Positions 8,182 through 18,036 of a DNA stretch of 39,704 nucleotides are shown here, piece after piece. The stretch's first letter is position 1; each line of letters begins with the position of its first letter. Origin of the DNA: an uncultured Lachnospiraceae bacterium (GTDB lineage: Bacteria > Bacillota > Clostridia > Lachnospirales > Lachnospiraceae). The translations under genes and the position numbers were made by a program. The notes under the pieces were generated by a model. The model was not told the DNA's origin and did not search any database. It saw only the letters and a program-made list of their open reading frames with translations. The DNA is taken from NCBI GenBank assembly GCA_951801955.1, contig CATOOV010000029.1, forward strand, positions 1 through 39,704. Reading direction: 5' to 3'.

Positions 8182-8400
8182 ATGGATAATAACGATAACG
8201 GCGGATTTTTATGGGGATTATTAGGATGCTGTATCCCGGTTGTTGGATTGGTCTTATTCCTGGTTTGGAAAGACCAAAAACCTAAGACAGCAAAAGCTGC
8301 AGGAATTGGCGCACTTGTAAGCGTGATTATTAGTGTAGTATTTTATGTGATTTATTTTGTAATTCTTGGAGCAGCAGGGCTGGCGCTTGGAGCATTCTAA
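8182..8400 (+). CDS. small two-helix membrane protein
   Basis: The 72-residue protein has hydrophobic segments at about 10-28 (LWGLLGCCIPVVGLVLFLVW) and 43-70, separated by a basic loop KDQKPKTAKAA. It resembles small clostridial membrane proteins of unknown role. AGTAGGAG lies 8 bases before ATG 8182. The gene overlaps the DUF2085 gene downstream, suggesting coupling. Confidence 0.65.
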   Translation: MDNNDNGGFLWGLLGCCIPVVGLVLFLVWKDQKPKTAKAAGIGALVSVIISVVFYVIYFVILGAAGLALGAF

Positions 8401-8800
8401 GTTTGGAAAATTTTTAAGAATTTTCTTTGGCTGTCATGCCAGACCAGATCGCTCTTTCTATTTTCGGGGAAAGCAGTTTCCAATTTGTGCGCGTTGCACA
8501 GGAGAATTAATCGGCATTCTTGCAGGAATCCCCATTGCTATATTTTGGGGCTGCCCCCGGTTTGAATTTGTTCTTCTTATGATGATACCATTGATTTTTG
8601 ATGGATTTTTGCAAAAGCTGACTTCTTATGAAAGCGGTAATATGCGTCGATTATTTACTGGTATTTTATTTGGAATCGCATTTATTTTTGCATTTGTTTA
8701 TTTCCGTCGTTTTTGTATCTGGATTGCAGGCTTGATTTTAAAATTGTTGGGTATGGATCCTACGGCGGTAGACAAAATGATGAAATCCATTGGCGGATAA
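8387..8800 (+). CDS. DUF2085 membrane protein
   Basis: The protein of about 137 residues carries the DUF2085 signature: FFGCHARPDRSFYFRGKQFPICARCTGE (shown as CH..P.RSF and CARCTGE), where Cys/His residues may bind metal, followed by three or four membrane segments. Function is unknown. The start is uncertain: TTG 8387 overlaps the upstream gene by 14 bases, and TTG 8366 is possible. A terminator follows directly. Confidence 0.75.
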   Translation: MEHSKFGKFLRIFFGCHARPDRSFYFRGKQFPICARCTGELIGILAGIPIAIFWGCPRFEFVLLMMIPLIFDGFLQKLTSYESGNMRRLFTGILFGIAFIFAFVYFRRFCIWIAGLILKLLGMDPTAVDKMMKSIGG

Positions 8801-8802
8801 AA

Positions 8803-8840
8803 AAGGCAATTTTCTCAAGATTGAGGGAATTGCCCTTTTT
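8803..8840 (+). terminator. rho-independent terminator
   Basis: GGCAATT...CTCAA / TTGAG.GAATTGCC forms a stem of about 12 bp with one mismatch, followed by CTTTTTCTC. It closes the sigma/anti-sigma/DUF2085 region. Confidence 0.85.
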
Positions 8841-8944
8841 CTCTATATCAAAAACATTATGCGCAGGATCTTCCTCAGCAAAGGTACCCCTACGAGATTG
8901 TTTATTTGCTTTAGAATGCCAATGATTGTAAGATCATCAAAATA

Positions 8945-8972
8945 TTGACAAAAAATAATGCAATGATATAAT
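8945..8972 (+). promoter_or_regulatory. consensus promoter of the large surface protein
   Basis: TTGACA (8945-8950), a 16-base spacer and TATAAT (8967-8972) are both perfect hexamers. The start of transcription would be near 8979, giving a leader of 60-105 nt depending on the start codon used. Confidence 0.8.
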
Positions 8973-9084
8973 TTTAAAAGAGAAACGAATATATTAAATG
9001 TGAGCGTAAGAAAAATATCTCACAAAAAAGGAAATATGGATGAGGCGTCTGTCTCAAAATATGAAAAAAGAAGGGAAATGTGTG

Positions 9085-12000
9085 ATGAACAAAAAAAGGA
9101 AAGTTTTTCGAACTATCAGCTGGATGTTGGTGTATGCACTGGTTCTTTTTAGTGTGCCAGCGTTTGAAACCACAGTTGCAAAAGCGGCAAGCGATGTCCT
9201 TACAAGTTCGGATGGGCTGTGGAAGTACGAACTTAAGGAGGAATCCGGAGAGACCGTCGCTGTTGTAGACGAATACAATGGAACAGACAGGGATCTTGTG
9301 ATTCCTGGGGAAATTGACGGGTATGTGGCAAAGTACATTGGAAAACCAAGCGGATGGACTACAGTCCGTTTGAATCGTTTTGACAGCATTACAATTCCGG
9401 ACAGTGTCACTGGATTCTCAAACGTACCGTTTTTTTCCCATTCCCATAATTTAAAATTTGTGTCTGTGGGGAAAAACTTTGGAACAAATAAGTATATCAG
9501 GGACATCAATATGCTCAAGGGTGACGAGACCAATGATATCCAGACCAAGGAATACCGTGTATCTTCTGAAAATGAATTGATTACTGCGGTGGACGGCGTA
9601 CTGTATTCCAAAGATATGACAAAATTGGAGATATATCCAGTCCTCAAGGAAGATGCCGTATTTACCGTACCAGACGGGGTCACGTCGATTAACGACTATG
9701 CCATGAACAACCTGCAGTATTTGGAAAACCTTATACTTCCCGAAGGGCTTCAGGAAATCGGAACCTATTGCTGCAAGGGAGCTTCGATCCGTTCCGTCCT
9801 CCTTCCGAATAGCCTTACGCGCCTGGATCATGGGATTTTTAATGAGTCAAAGCTGGAGTCGATTGTACTCCCAGAGACGATCACGGAAATTGGGGGTTAC
9901 GTCTTCACTGGCACGCCGCTTACGGAGATCGTGATTCCTGATACCGTTGTATCACTGGGCGCAGGAGATTTTATGAATTGCGAAAAACTGAAAAGCATCG
10001 TAATCGGCTCAGGTGTGGCGTCGATTGGGGGGAACTGTTTCTATGGGCTGACAGCATTGGAAACATTCGAAATTTCGGAAGCAAACCCAAACTTTAAATC
10101 GGAAGGAGGGATGCTGCTTACAAAAGACGGCGCTACACTGATCCAGTATGCCGCAGCAGGAAATACACAATTCATACTTCCAAATGGAGTGACAACCATT
10201 GCCAATAAGGCCTGCTACGGAATGCCATTTACCGAGATTATCATACCAGATACGGTTGTTTCCATCGGCAGCAATGCGTTTGAAAATTGCACAAAGGCGG
10301 AAACAGTGTATGTCCCGTCCTCTGTGACAGAGCTTGGGAGCAGCGTCTTTTCCGGCTGTACGTCCCTTAAGACGGCAACGATAGATGCACGGATTGCAAG
10401 TATTCACAGCACTTTTGACACATGTAATGCACTTACGGAACTCACATTGCCAGAAACAGCTACATCTGTAGCAGACAGCGTCTTTTTCGGTGATTCTTTA
10501 CGATCCGTCCGTCTAAAGTCATCCCAAGCCCCATCCATCTCATACTCCATCTATCTGCAGGGACAGGATGCCGAGACGGAGTTGATCAAAAAAGCTGCAA
10601 ATATACGAATTTTTGTTCCAGAAGGCGCACAAGGCTATGACGTATCTCCATGGAGCCGAATGCACATTATATATGGGGATGTTATTCCAGCAGAACGGCT
10701 GACGCTGAATCCCTCATCGGTAGTTTTGAATGTGGGAGAGACGGCAGCGCTACAGGCTACAGTGCTTCCAGAGGATGCCATAGTACAAGAGTATGTCTGG
10801 GAAACATCAGACGAAGGGATTGCTTCCGTAGATAGCAATGGGCAGATCAAGGCTTTATCAGCTGGGACAGCAAGAATCAAAGTGACTGCAGGGGAACTTT
10901 CAACCGAATGCATTGTTACGGTCAGGGGAGACCAACCGGCACAAGATTTCCGCATAAAAACCTCTGGTGGAACAGCAAGTAGCAATTACAATGCACAAAA
11001 TTACACTAGGTGGTCCAAACCGATGAAATCCTATCTGTTTGGAGACGGGGAAGGATGCTTCACACGGGCAGAGTTTATAAATGATAAATTAGTTTATGAA
11101 ACATACGGTATGGACGGGACATTGAAGGAAAGCGGCAATATTGCAGATGAACTTCCTCTTGTCGGCGGGTTCTACGTATCAGGTCCAAATCGGTTCGTTG
11201 TTTACGGACAGTCGAACAGCGAGGGAAGTGACGATATGGAGGTCATGCGTATCGTTAAGTACGACCAGGACTGGAACAGGGTATCTTCTTGTTCTTTATA
11301 TGGCGAAAATACCAAAGTTCCCTTCGATGCCGGAAGCCTTCGGTTTGCAGAGAATGGGGATAAACTCTACATCCGTACCAGCCATAAGATGTATGATAAC
11401 CACCAGTCGAACCTCCAAGTCGCTATAAATATGTCCTCTATGGAAATTACAGATACATTCTCATACATATCAAATATTGACCATGGCGGTTATGTATCGC
11501 ACTCCTTCAATCAGTTCCTTCAGATGGATGGCGATGATTTGATTACACTTGACCACGGAGACGGCTATCCAAGGGCAGCCGTACTGATCAAGTATCCAAG
11601 CATCAAAGACAAAACCTTTGCCAAAGCGTCTGTAAAACATATTAATGCACTGGAATTTCCGGGTACTATAGGAAACAATGCTACCGGGGCGAGCCTTGGC
11701 GGATTAGAAGTGTCGGAACACTATTATATTTTTGCCGGAAATTATGCCAATGACAGCGGCTCTTCCGTACGGAATATTTTCGTAAATATCACAGGTAAGG
11801 ATTTTCTACGGAATAAGGACACGCGCATGATATATTTGACTGATTTTAATGCGGACAGCGGCGTGACCGTTTCGACGCCACAGTTGGTAAAAGTCAATGA
11901 AAAGACGTTTCTCGTCCTTTGGAATGAGACAGATACATCAGGGACAACGGTACATAGCCAATTGATTGATGAGGATGGAAATAAAGTCACGGAAGAACAA

Positions 12001-13638
12001 TCTTTCCATGGTTCGCTTTCTGACTGTCATCCAATCGTGCAGAACGGGCAGGTAGTGTGGTACTATACTGGAACGAAAACTGGGGATACCACGCCGATAT
12101 TCTGCAGGATTTCAGTAGACGGAAGGGAGACAACAGACAATCTGCTTGAAAATGAAAAGAAGACAACAATTTCTGCTGATCATGTAAGCTTAAGCCAGAC
12201 TTCCTATACCTATGATGGAAAGCCCAAGACGCCAACTGTCACTGTCAAGGATGGCGACAATACACTGGTGGAAAATACTGATTATACGATTGCTTACAGC
12301 AATAATGTCAATGTAGGGACGGCAAAAGTAACCATTACAGGAACAGGCGCTTATTCTGGTACAGTGACTAAAACATTCACGATCACAGAAGCTGCCCCGC
12401 CACAACAGCAAGCAAAGGAACTGTCCAAATGTACCATAACATTAAGTAAAACGACCTATACTTATGATGGAAAGCCCAAGACGCCAACTGTCACTGTCAA
12501 GGATGGCGACAATACACTGGTGGAAAATACTGATTATACGATTGCTTACAGCAATAATGTCAATGTAGGGACGGCAAAAGTAATCATTACAGGAACAGGC
12601 GCTTATTCTGGTACAGTGACTAAAACATTCACGATCACAGAAGCTGCCCCGCCACAACAGCAAGCAAAGGAACTGTCCAAATGTACCATAACATTAAGTA
12701 AAACGACCTATACTTATGATGGAAAGCCCAAGACGCCAACTGTCACTGTCAAGGATGGCGACAATACACTGGTGGAAAATACTGATTATACGATTGCTTA
12801 CAGCAATAATGTCAATGTAGGGACGGCAAAAGTAACCGTTACAGGAACAGGCGCTTATTCTGGGACGGTGACTAAAACATTCACGATCACAAAAGCTGCC
12901 CCGCCACAACAGCAAGCAAAGGAACTGTCCAAATGTACCATAACATTAAGTAAAACATCCTATACTTATGATGGAAAACCTAAGAAACCAACTGTTAAAG
13001 TCAAGGATGGAAAGAAAATCCTAGTAAAAAATATTGACTATACCATCACCTATCACAATAACGTCAATGCAGGGACAGCGAAAGTAACTGTGAAAGGAAA
13101 AGGAAATTATAAAGGGACGGTAAAAAAATCCTTTACTATTACCATAAAGAAGGGCACATCCCATAAAGTCAGTTCCTACCAGTATAAGGTGACGGCTGCA
13201 TCCACAGTATCAATGACGGCCGTAAAGAACAAAAAAGCTACAAAAATAAAAGTTCCCAAAACTGTGAAAATTGGCGGAAAGACTTTTAAAGTAACCGCTA
13301 TTGGCAGTAAGGCTTTCAAGAACAACAAAAAGATTACAAGCGTTGAAATTGGAGACAATGTAAAGATTATTGGTACATCCGCATTTGAAGGCTGCACAAA
13401 GCTTTGCAAGGCAACCCTTGGAAAAGGAGTTACGGAAATTGGCAGCAGCACATTTAAAAACTGCAAAAAGCTGGGAACCATAACCATAAAATCCACAAAG
13501 CTGAAAAAAGTTGGCAAGAATGCCCTGAAAAGTATCAAGGCTACTGCGAAGATCAAAGTTCCGGCAAGGAAATTGTCTGCCTACAAGAAATTGTTGCGAA
13601 ATAAAGGGCAGGGGAAAAAAGTGAAAATTGTAAAATAA
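9085..13638 (+). CDS. large secreted BspA-type LRR / Big2 / Ig-repeat protein
   Basis: The protein of about 1,517 residues starts with a signal peptide (MNKKRKVFRTISWMLVYALV). BspA-like LRR_5 repeats follow (about 60-500; for example LTEIVIPDTVVSLG and FTEIIIPDTVVSIG). A Big_2-type domain (about 540-620, ERLTLNPSSVVLNVGETAAL) and a beta-rich region without a recognised fold (about 625-1025) come next. Then come four Ig-like repeats with YDGKPKTP and a second LRR block in a lysine-rich C-terminus. Such proteins are surface or secreted adhesin-like proteins. No sortase motif or dockerin is seen. Starts at 9040 or 9061 would add 15 or 8 residues ahead of the signal peptide. Confidence 0.85.
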   Translation: MNKKRKVFRTISWMLVYALVLFSVPAFETTVAKAASDVLTSSDGLWKYELKEESGETVAVVDEYNGTDRDLVIPGEIDGYVAKYIGKPSGWTTVRLNRFDSITIPDSVTGFSNVPFFSHSHNLKFVSVGKNFGTNKYIRDINMLKGDETNDIQTKEYRVSSENELITAVDGVLYSKDMTKLEIYPVLKEDAVFTVPDGVTSINDYAMNNLQYLENLILPEGLQEIGTYCCKGASIRSVLLPNSLTRLDHGIFNESKLESIVLPETITEIGGYVFTGTPLTEIVIPDTVVSLGAGDFMNCEKLKSIVIGSGVASIGGNCFYGLTALETFEISEANPNFKSEGGMLLTKDGATLIQYAAAGNTQFILPNGVTTIANKACYGMPFTEIIIPDTVVSIGSNAFENCTKAETVYVPSSVTELGSSVFSGCTSLKTATIDARIASIHSTFDTCNALTELTLPETATSVADSVFFGDSLRSVRLKSSQAPSISYSIYLQGQDAETELIKKAANIRIFVPEGAQGYDVSPWSRMHIIYGDVIPAERLTLNPSSVVLNVGETAALQATVLPEDAIVQEYVWETSDEGIASVDSNGQIKALSAGTARIKVTAGELSTECIVTVRGDQPAQDFRIKTSGGTASSNYNAQNYTRWSKPMKSYLFGDGEGCFTRAEFINDKLVYETYGMDGTLKESGNIADELPLVGGFYVSGPNRFVVYGQSNSEGSDDMEVMRIVKYDQDWNRVSSCSLYGENTKVPFDAGSLRFAENGDKLYIRTSHKMYDNHQSNLQVAINMSSMEITDTFSYISNIDHGGYVSHSFNQFLQMDGDDLITLDHGDGYPRAAVLIKYPSIKDKTFAKASVKHINALEFPGTIGNNATGASLGGLEVSEHYYIFAGNYANDSGSSVRNIFVNITGKDFLRNKDTRMIYLTDFNADSGVTVSTPQLVKVNEKTFLVLWNETDTSGTTVHSQLIDEDGNKVTEEQSFHGSLSDCHPIVQNGQVVWYYTGTKTGDTTPIFCRISVDGRETTDNLLENEKKTTISADHVSLSQTSYTYDGKPKTPTVTVKDGDNTLVENTDYTIAYSNNVNVGTAKVTITGTGAYSGTVTKTFTITEAAPPQQQAKELSKCTITLSKTTYTYDGKPKTPTVTVKDGDNTLVENTDYTIAYSNNVNVGTAKVIITGTGAYSGTVTKTFTITEAAPPQQQAKELSKCTITLSKTTYTYDGKPKTPTVTVKDGDNTLVENTDYTIAYSNNVNVGTAKVTVTGTGAYSGTVTKTFTITKAAPPQQQAKELSKCTITLSKTSYTYDGKPKKPTVKVKDGKKILVKNIDYTITYHNNVNAGTAKVTVKGKGNYKGTVKKSFTITIKKGTSHKVSSYQYKVTAASTVSMTAVKNKKATKIKVPKTVKIGGKTFKVTAIGSKAFKNNKKITSVEIGDNVKIIGTSAFEGCTKLCKATLGKGVTEIGSSTFKNCKKLGTITIKSTKLKKVGKNALKSIKATAKIKVPARKLSAYKKLLRNKGQGKKVKIVK
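12199..13146 (+). repeat. 252-bp tandem repeats coding Ig-like domains
   Basis: Units begin at 12199, 12451, 12703 and 12955. The first three are almost identical at the DNA level, while the fourth is diverged (YDGKPKKPTVKVKDGKKIL). The array can change length by slippage or recombination and is a likely assembly collapse point. Confidence 0.95.
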
Positions 13639-13788
13639 TTTTGGAGAGAAAACCATCCTGTCAGGAACAAACTGCGGTGAAACAGAAGGATGCCGCTAAT
13701 GCATCCGACAATCCATCCCGGTCAATACGAAACAGGCCTCTATGAAATATTTCGTACTGCCGCAGGCGGAGAGTCTGGTGTAAAATAC

Positions 13789-13838
13789 AAAAATCCTACA
13801 ACATATAGAATATTTATACTATATGTTGTAGGATTTTT
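13789..13838. terminator. bidirectional terminator
   Basis: A perfect 20-bp stem (AAAAATCCTACAACATATAG paired with 13819-13838) with a 10-base loop, flanked by A-run and T-run, works in both directions between the converging 9085 gene and the leftward DUF885 gene. The rest of 13639-13928 holds no convincing gene. Confidence 0.92.
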
Positions 13839-13928
13839 ATCTTGCAGTGACTCATTCCTTATATACCAGGCACGGGCGCTTAATAACAGATTCTACGTCT
13901 AATTGTCCAAAACTTAATTTCCAAAGTA

Positions 13929-15674
13929 CTAGGATTCCCAGTACTTTGGAAGATAATCCTTTAGTATTTTAAAGGGCGCTGGTCCCATCTTCATCAACGC
14001 ATTGTGAAAACGGTAATTGCTGTAATCCTCACCATATTTTTTGACTGCATAATCTTTTAAGTTTAAAAATTCTAAATACCCAATATAATATTTCAAGTAA
14101 TGGGCTGGTTCCTCCACAATCAATTGGTATATTTCCTTAACCACCTGTTTATTTGAAATTTGATAGTTTGCAAAAAAATCTATGGTATCCCTCAATGTCC
14201 ACCCATCACAATGAATCCCCATATCTGCCGTTGCATAAAGGCTCAAAAGCGCTGATTGGTTTTTCTGTAAAAATGCCGCTACATCTTTATCTACATCTGC
14301 ATAATAGAAAGACTCCATTTCCACATAAGTTGCCCATCCTTCTGAATATCCGCTGCTTCCGAATAAACTGCGCACAGCAGGCAAGCCGCTGCTGCGCTCC
14401 ATAACATTTTGATACAAATGTCCTGGAAACCCTTCATGTGCAAGGGTAGTATACAGTTTTAACTTCTCATCCCCCTTTGCCTGATTAATATAAATATAAT
14501 TATTCGATATATCATCTATCGGCGGCGTCAAATAAAATGCCGGGGCCGTATACTCCTCCAGAGACGGATGCACTGATTTGATTGTAAATCCGACCTCTGG
14601 CGGCGCCGGAAAATCTTTTTGCATTTTAACCTGCAGATCTTTTAAAATTAATTCTGGTTCCTCTGTAGGAAGCTGGTAACTGCTGCACTTTTTCCCTACA
14701 TCTGGATACTTTAACGCCAACTCTGCAAGATCCTTCAAATCCTTTTTTCGCTTTGCCTCTGTCTGCTTTTGCATTTCTTCCACGGACAAATCAGAGCCTG
14801 TGACATCTGTTACCAGATAACGATAATACTCTTCTCCACCTGGCAATCCACAAAGGCCACCGCTGTTTGTTCCAGTTCCTTTTAATGCCGTAATCTCATT
14901 GGCCAGCATTTGATAAGCTGGAATAAACTGTTCTAACACAAGCTGGCGGTTTTGTGCTTTATAAGCCTCTGCCTGTTCTCCTGACAAAAACTTTGCTTGT
15001 TCCTGAATGCGGGTGTCAAATGTGGATAACAAGTAATTATTTTCAGGATTCTGTGTAAAATTACAGCACTGCTGCACAATATCTTCCGCTGCAAAATCAG
15101 CCATAAACAATCCCTGTTTTGATTTTTTCTTTTCTACTTCTACAATTTGATGAAAAAAATCAGGGGTACATGAGATCAATTCCAAATAATCTCGGATATC
15201 CTGCTCATCATAAAAAGTATATTCTGCCAAAAGAACTGGAAGCTGAGACTGAAACCCTGTACTCGGACGCAAAATCTCATCGTACTTGTCATGATCGGTT
15301 GCTGACAACTCCTTTTCAATGTAGTTTATCATAATGTCATAAGTCATCTGCTGAGAAATCATAAGATCTTTTTTCTGAAACCCACTTAATTTTTTTTTCC
15401 AATTTTCCAGAAGGGCAGATGCTTCCCTATTCGGCTCATTGGAGATCGTCCCATATGTAACAGTGTACTCGGAAATTCCATAGTTTTCTGGATGTGCCAG
15501 ACAATAATGCATATTTAAGGTACTTGCCTTAACTTCCGATTGAAAAAGCTGATCCGTATATTCTGAAAATTTCTGTTGTGTTTTTGGATTTCCTGCCTCC
15601 TTGGCACATCCACCCCCAAAACACATTAGAAGTAACATAACTAGAACCAGCCATTTGTAAAAATATTTTTTCAT
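13929..15674 (-). CDS. DUF885 family lipoprotein, probable metallopeptidase
   Basis: The 581-residue protein has a lipoprotein signal (MKKYFYKWLVLVMLLLMCFG, lipobox ending GGC at about residue 24). The C-terminal DUF885 domain carries HEGFPGH at 413-419 and a downstream SEGWATYVE, which fit a zinc peptidase active site. It should be anchored on the outer face of the membrane; substrate unknown. The stop codon lies inside a CCAAAGTACT/AGTACTTTGG hairpin (13921-13949). The ribosome binding site is weak (AAGCGAG). It is a single leftward gene between terminators. Confidence 0.85.
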   Translation of the reverse strand: MKKYFYKWLVLVMLLLMCFGGGCAKEAGNPKTQQKFSEYTDQLFQSEVKASTLNMHYCLAHPENYGISEYTVTYGTISNEPNREASALLENWKKKLSGFQKKDLMISQQMTYDIMINYIEKELSATDHDKYDEILRPSTGFQSQLPVLLAEYTFYDEQDIRDYLELISCTPDFFHQIVEVEKKKSKQGLFMADFAAEDIVQQCCNFTQNPENNYLLSTFDTRIQEQAKFLSGEQAEAYKAQNRQLVLEQFIPAYQMLANEITALKGTGTNSGGLCGLPGGEEYYRYLVTDVTGSDLSVEEMQKQTEAKRKKDLKDLAELALKYPDVGKKCSSYQLPTEEPELILKDLQVKMQKDFPAPPEVGFTIKSVHPSLEEYTAPAFYLTPPIDDISNNYIYINQAKGDEKLKLYTTLAHEGFPGHLYQNVMERSSGLPAVRSLFGSSGYSEGWATYVEMESFYYADVDKDVAAFLQKNQSALLSLYATADMGIHCDGWTLRDTIDFFANYQISNKQVVKEIYQLIVEEPAHYLKYYIGYLEFLNLKDYAVKKYGEDYSNYRFHNALMKMGPAPFKILKDYLPKYWES

Positions 15675-15867
15675 ATGCAGATACTCGCTTCTGGGGTATG
15701 TTCTTCTTATAACTTATGTAATCCTTTACAAACTTAGACCAAGGGCTTTTAAGACGCATAGATTTGGCATGTATCTATCTGCAAAGGTTTTCTTTTTAAA
15801 ATCATTTATTTCCATAGGAATTTTTTTTTAAATATGATAGAATAATGACAGTAAAGGAGGGATTATT

Positions 15868-17265
15868 ATGGGATATATTGATAACATCAACTTTGACAAA
15901 CTGGATTTTGTAGATATGGAAATTGAGGAAATTCAAGAACTTGCTGAAAACCTCCTTGCAGAACGAAAATATTCCCTGTTAAGGCAAATGCTGAGTAATT
16001 TAAACGCTGCTGATATCGCTCTTTTATTTGACGAAATCGACAAAAAAGAAATTCCCTTGCTCTACCGTCTCCTGCCAAAAGAGGAAGCTGCAGAAACCTT
16101 TTCTTATATGAGCCGTGATATGCAGAAAACCCTGATCAATACTTTGACAGACCGGGAGCTGCGCGCTGTAATGGATGATATATTTTTGGATGATACAGTG
16201 GATATGATTGAAGAAATGCCAGCAAACGTGGTAGCTCGTATCCTGCGCAACACAGACGAAGAAACCAGAAAAATGATCAATCAGATTTTGAATTATCCCA
16301 AAGACAGCGCAGGAAGCCTGATGACCATTGAATATGTCAACATAAAAAAAGAAATGACGGTAGGAGCCGCCATCAGCCGCATTCGCCAGACTGCCGTAGA
16401 CAAAGAGACCATTTATACTTGCTATGTAACAGAAAACCGCAAACTGATCGGCATGGTATCGGTAAAAGATCTTCTGATGGCAGAAGATTCGATGCAGATT
16501 GAAGATATTATGGAAACCAATATTATCTATGTAGATACCCATGAAGATAAAGAGGAGGTGGCAAAAGTCTTCAACAAATATGACTTCCTTGCCATTCCAG
16601 TGGTGGACCGGGAAGAACGCCTGGTGGGCATTGTCACATTTGACGATGCTATGGATGTTATGCAGGAGGAAAATACCGAAGATATCACAAAAATGGCGGC
16701 TATGACGCCTACAGAAGACAATTATTTCAATACCTCTGTTTTTTCCCACGCCAAAAGCAGAATTGGCTGGCTGCTGTTTTTAATGCTTTCTGCTACTGTC
16801 AGTGGTTCCATTATCACTCATTATCAGGAATCTTTCCAGCTATATCCCCTTCTTGTATCCTTTATTCCTATGCTTACTGGAACGGGCGGTAACTGTGGCT
16901 CCCAAAGCTCTACATTGATGATACGGGGGCTGTCTTTGGATGAGATTAAATTCAAGGATATTTTCCAGGTTATCTTTAAAGAATTTCGGGTAGCCATCGT
17001 AGTCAGCATTGTCCTTGCCATTGTAAATGGGCTGCGTATTTACATTCAGTATGGAGATATCCAGATGGCTGCCATTATTGGTTTAGCACTGATCGCCGTT
17101 ATTATTATTTCTAAATTTATCGGCTGCACCCTTCCTTTGATTGCTGAGCATATCCATTTGGATCCAGCGCTGATGGCAGCGCCTTTGATATCAACCATTG
17201 TAGACATCTGTTCCACACTGCTCTACTTTAAGATTGCCACGATTATTCTCCATATTTCTGTGTGA
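15868..17265 (+). CDS. mgtE: magnesium transporter MgtE
   Basis: The 465-residue protein has the MgtE architecture: N-terminal helical superfamily domain (about 20-125), two CBS domains (about 130-255) and five C-terminal membrane helices. The conserved LTGTGGNCGSQSSTL lies in the pore region. The CBS/N domains act as the intracellular Mg sensor in characterised homologues. Excellent site GGAGGG 7 bases before ATG 15868. No M-box riboswitch is recognisable in the short upstream gap. Confidence 0.95.
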   Translation: MGYIDNINFDKLDFVDMEIEEIQELAENLLAERKYSLLRQMLSNLNAADIALLFDEIDKKEIPLLYRLLPKEEAAETFSYMSRDMQKTLINTLTDRELRAVMDDIFLDDTVDMIEEMPANVVARILRNTDEETRKMINQILNYPKDSAGSLMTIEYVNIKKEMTVGAAISRIRQTAVDKETIYTCYVTENRKLIGMVSVKDLLMAEDSMQIEDIMETNIIYVDTHEDKEEVAKVFNKYDFLAIPVVDREERLVGIVTFDDAMDVMQEENTEDITKMAAMTPTEDNYFNTSVFSHAKSRIGWLLFLMLSATVSGSIITHYQESFQLYPLLVSFIPMLTGTGGNCGSQSSTLMIRGLSLDEIKFKDIFQVIFKEFRVAIVVSIVLAIVNGLRIYIQYGDIQMAAIIGLALIAVIIISKFIGCTLPLIAEHIHLDPALMAAPLISTIVDICSTLLYFKIATIILHISV

Positions 17266-17306
17266 TGGAATTTTTGACATTGTGGTACAAACAAAGGGGC
17301 AGAAAG

Positions 17307-17356
17307 AAAAAAGCTACAACAAATCATTTTCAACGATGACATGTTGTAGCTTTTTT
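17307..17356. terminator. bidirectional terminator
   Basis: AAAAAAGCTACAACA (17307-17321) pairs with TGTTGTAGCTTTTTT (17342-17356). It separates rightward mgtE from the leftward MarR gene. Confidence 0.9.
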
Positions 17357-17433
17357 ATGCAGTAATTATCATATAAATGTTGCCACAGGATCTAAGGCAG
17401 CGTCTGTTGTCATGGAACATTGCCAAACCTGTG

Positions 17434-17898
17434 CTAATTATCAGTTTTCCCCACATCTTTTTTTCCATACCCCTTAAAAAATTCTGTCAAATTCTGCAAT
17501 GCTTTCACCAAGACTTCTGTCTGTTCTTTATTCATGCCTGCCAAGGTTGCCCTTATCATTTCATCATGAAATTTCTCATGATGGTCATAGGCATGTTTTC
17601 CTTTTTGAGACAGTGAAATCAACACCACACGGCGATCCTCCTCACTGCGCTCCCGGTTTACATATCCCTTTTTCACCAGATTATTTATTGCAATTGTCAA
17701 GGTTCCCACTGTCACAGACAAAGATTTCGCCACGGTAGACATATTTTTGGATTCTTTTTTTCCAATCGCTTCTATGATGTGCATGTCATTATTAGAAATA
17801 TCCTTGAATTCTTCTGTAATAATGGCTTTTTGTTCTATTTCCATAATGTCATTAAACAATTTTACCAATACTTCATTGATCGTATTATAGTTATCCAC
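17434..17898 (-). CDS. MarR family transcriptional regulator
   Basis: The 154-residue winged-helix protein contains MHIIEAIGKKESKNMSTVAK, the recognition helix region VTVGTLTIAINNLVKKGYV and the wing NRERSEEDRRVVLISLSQKG, all typical of MarR. It resembles the FabT-like regulators that often precede fatty-acid genes in Firmicutes. Here it points away from the biosynthetic cluster and is separated from it by repeats and the invertible segment, so a role in controlling it is only a possibility. AAGGAGGCG lies ahead of the start. Confidence 0.85.
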   Translation of the reverse strand: MDNYNTINEVLVKLFNDIMEIEQKAIITEEFKDISNNDMHIIEAIGKKESKNMSTVAKSLSVTVGTLTIAINNLVKKGYVNRERSEEDRRVVLISLSQKGKHAYDHHEKFHDEMIRATLAGMNKEQTEVLVKALQNLTEFFKGYGKKDVGKTDN

Positions 17899-17919
17899 AA
17901 GAACGCCTCCTTGACTATA

Positions 17920-17965
17920 CCTCGTGACACACCAAGTGGCATAACGGGGTGCCCTTTGGGTATAT
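17920..17965 (-). repeat. repeat family 2, reversed single copy
   Basis: On the minus strand this reads TATACCCAAAGGGCACCCC, then GTTATGCCACTTGGTGTG and TCACGAGG, matching the units at 661-702 and 4098-4145. It overlaps the leader of the MarR gene. Confidence 0.6.
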
Positions 17966-18036
17966 TTTTATCCACAATTTATTTTATCCTTTTTAGTATA
18001 ACACAAAACATATAAAAATCATCCCACTTTTTTACA

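Noticed and set aside
12190..12915. CRISPR-like regularly spaced repeats
   Set aside because: The 252-bp period is entirely coding tandem repeat with no unique spacers; no cas genes are present.
13690..13902. Rightward frame across the intergenic terminator
   Set aside because: It reads through the perfect 20-bp terminator stem and has no supporting ribosome site.
15690..15867. M-box magnesium riboswitch ahead of mgtE
   Set aside because: The gap is short and AT-rich and I could not find the conserved M-box helices.
16024..16749. 241-codon leftward frame within mgtE
   Set aside because: Shadow frame in a clear magnesium transporter gene; composition is unlike a real protein and no ribosome site is seen.
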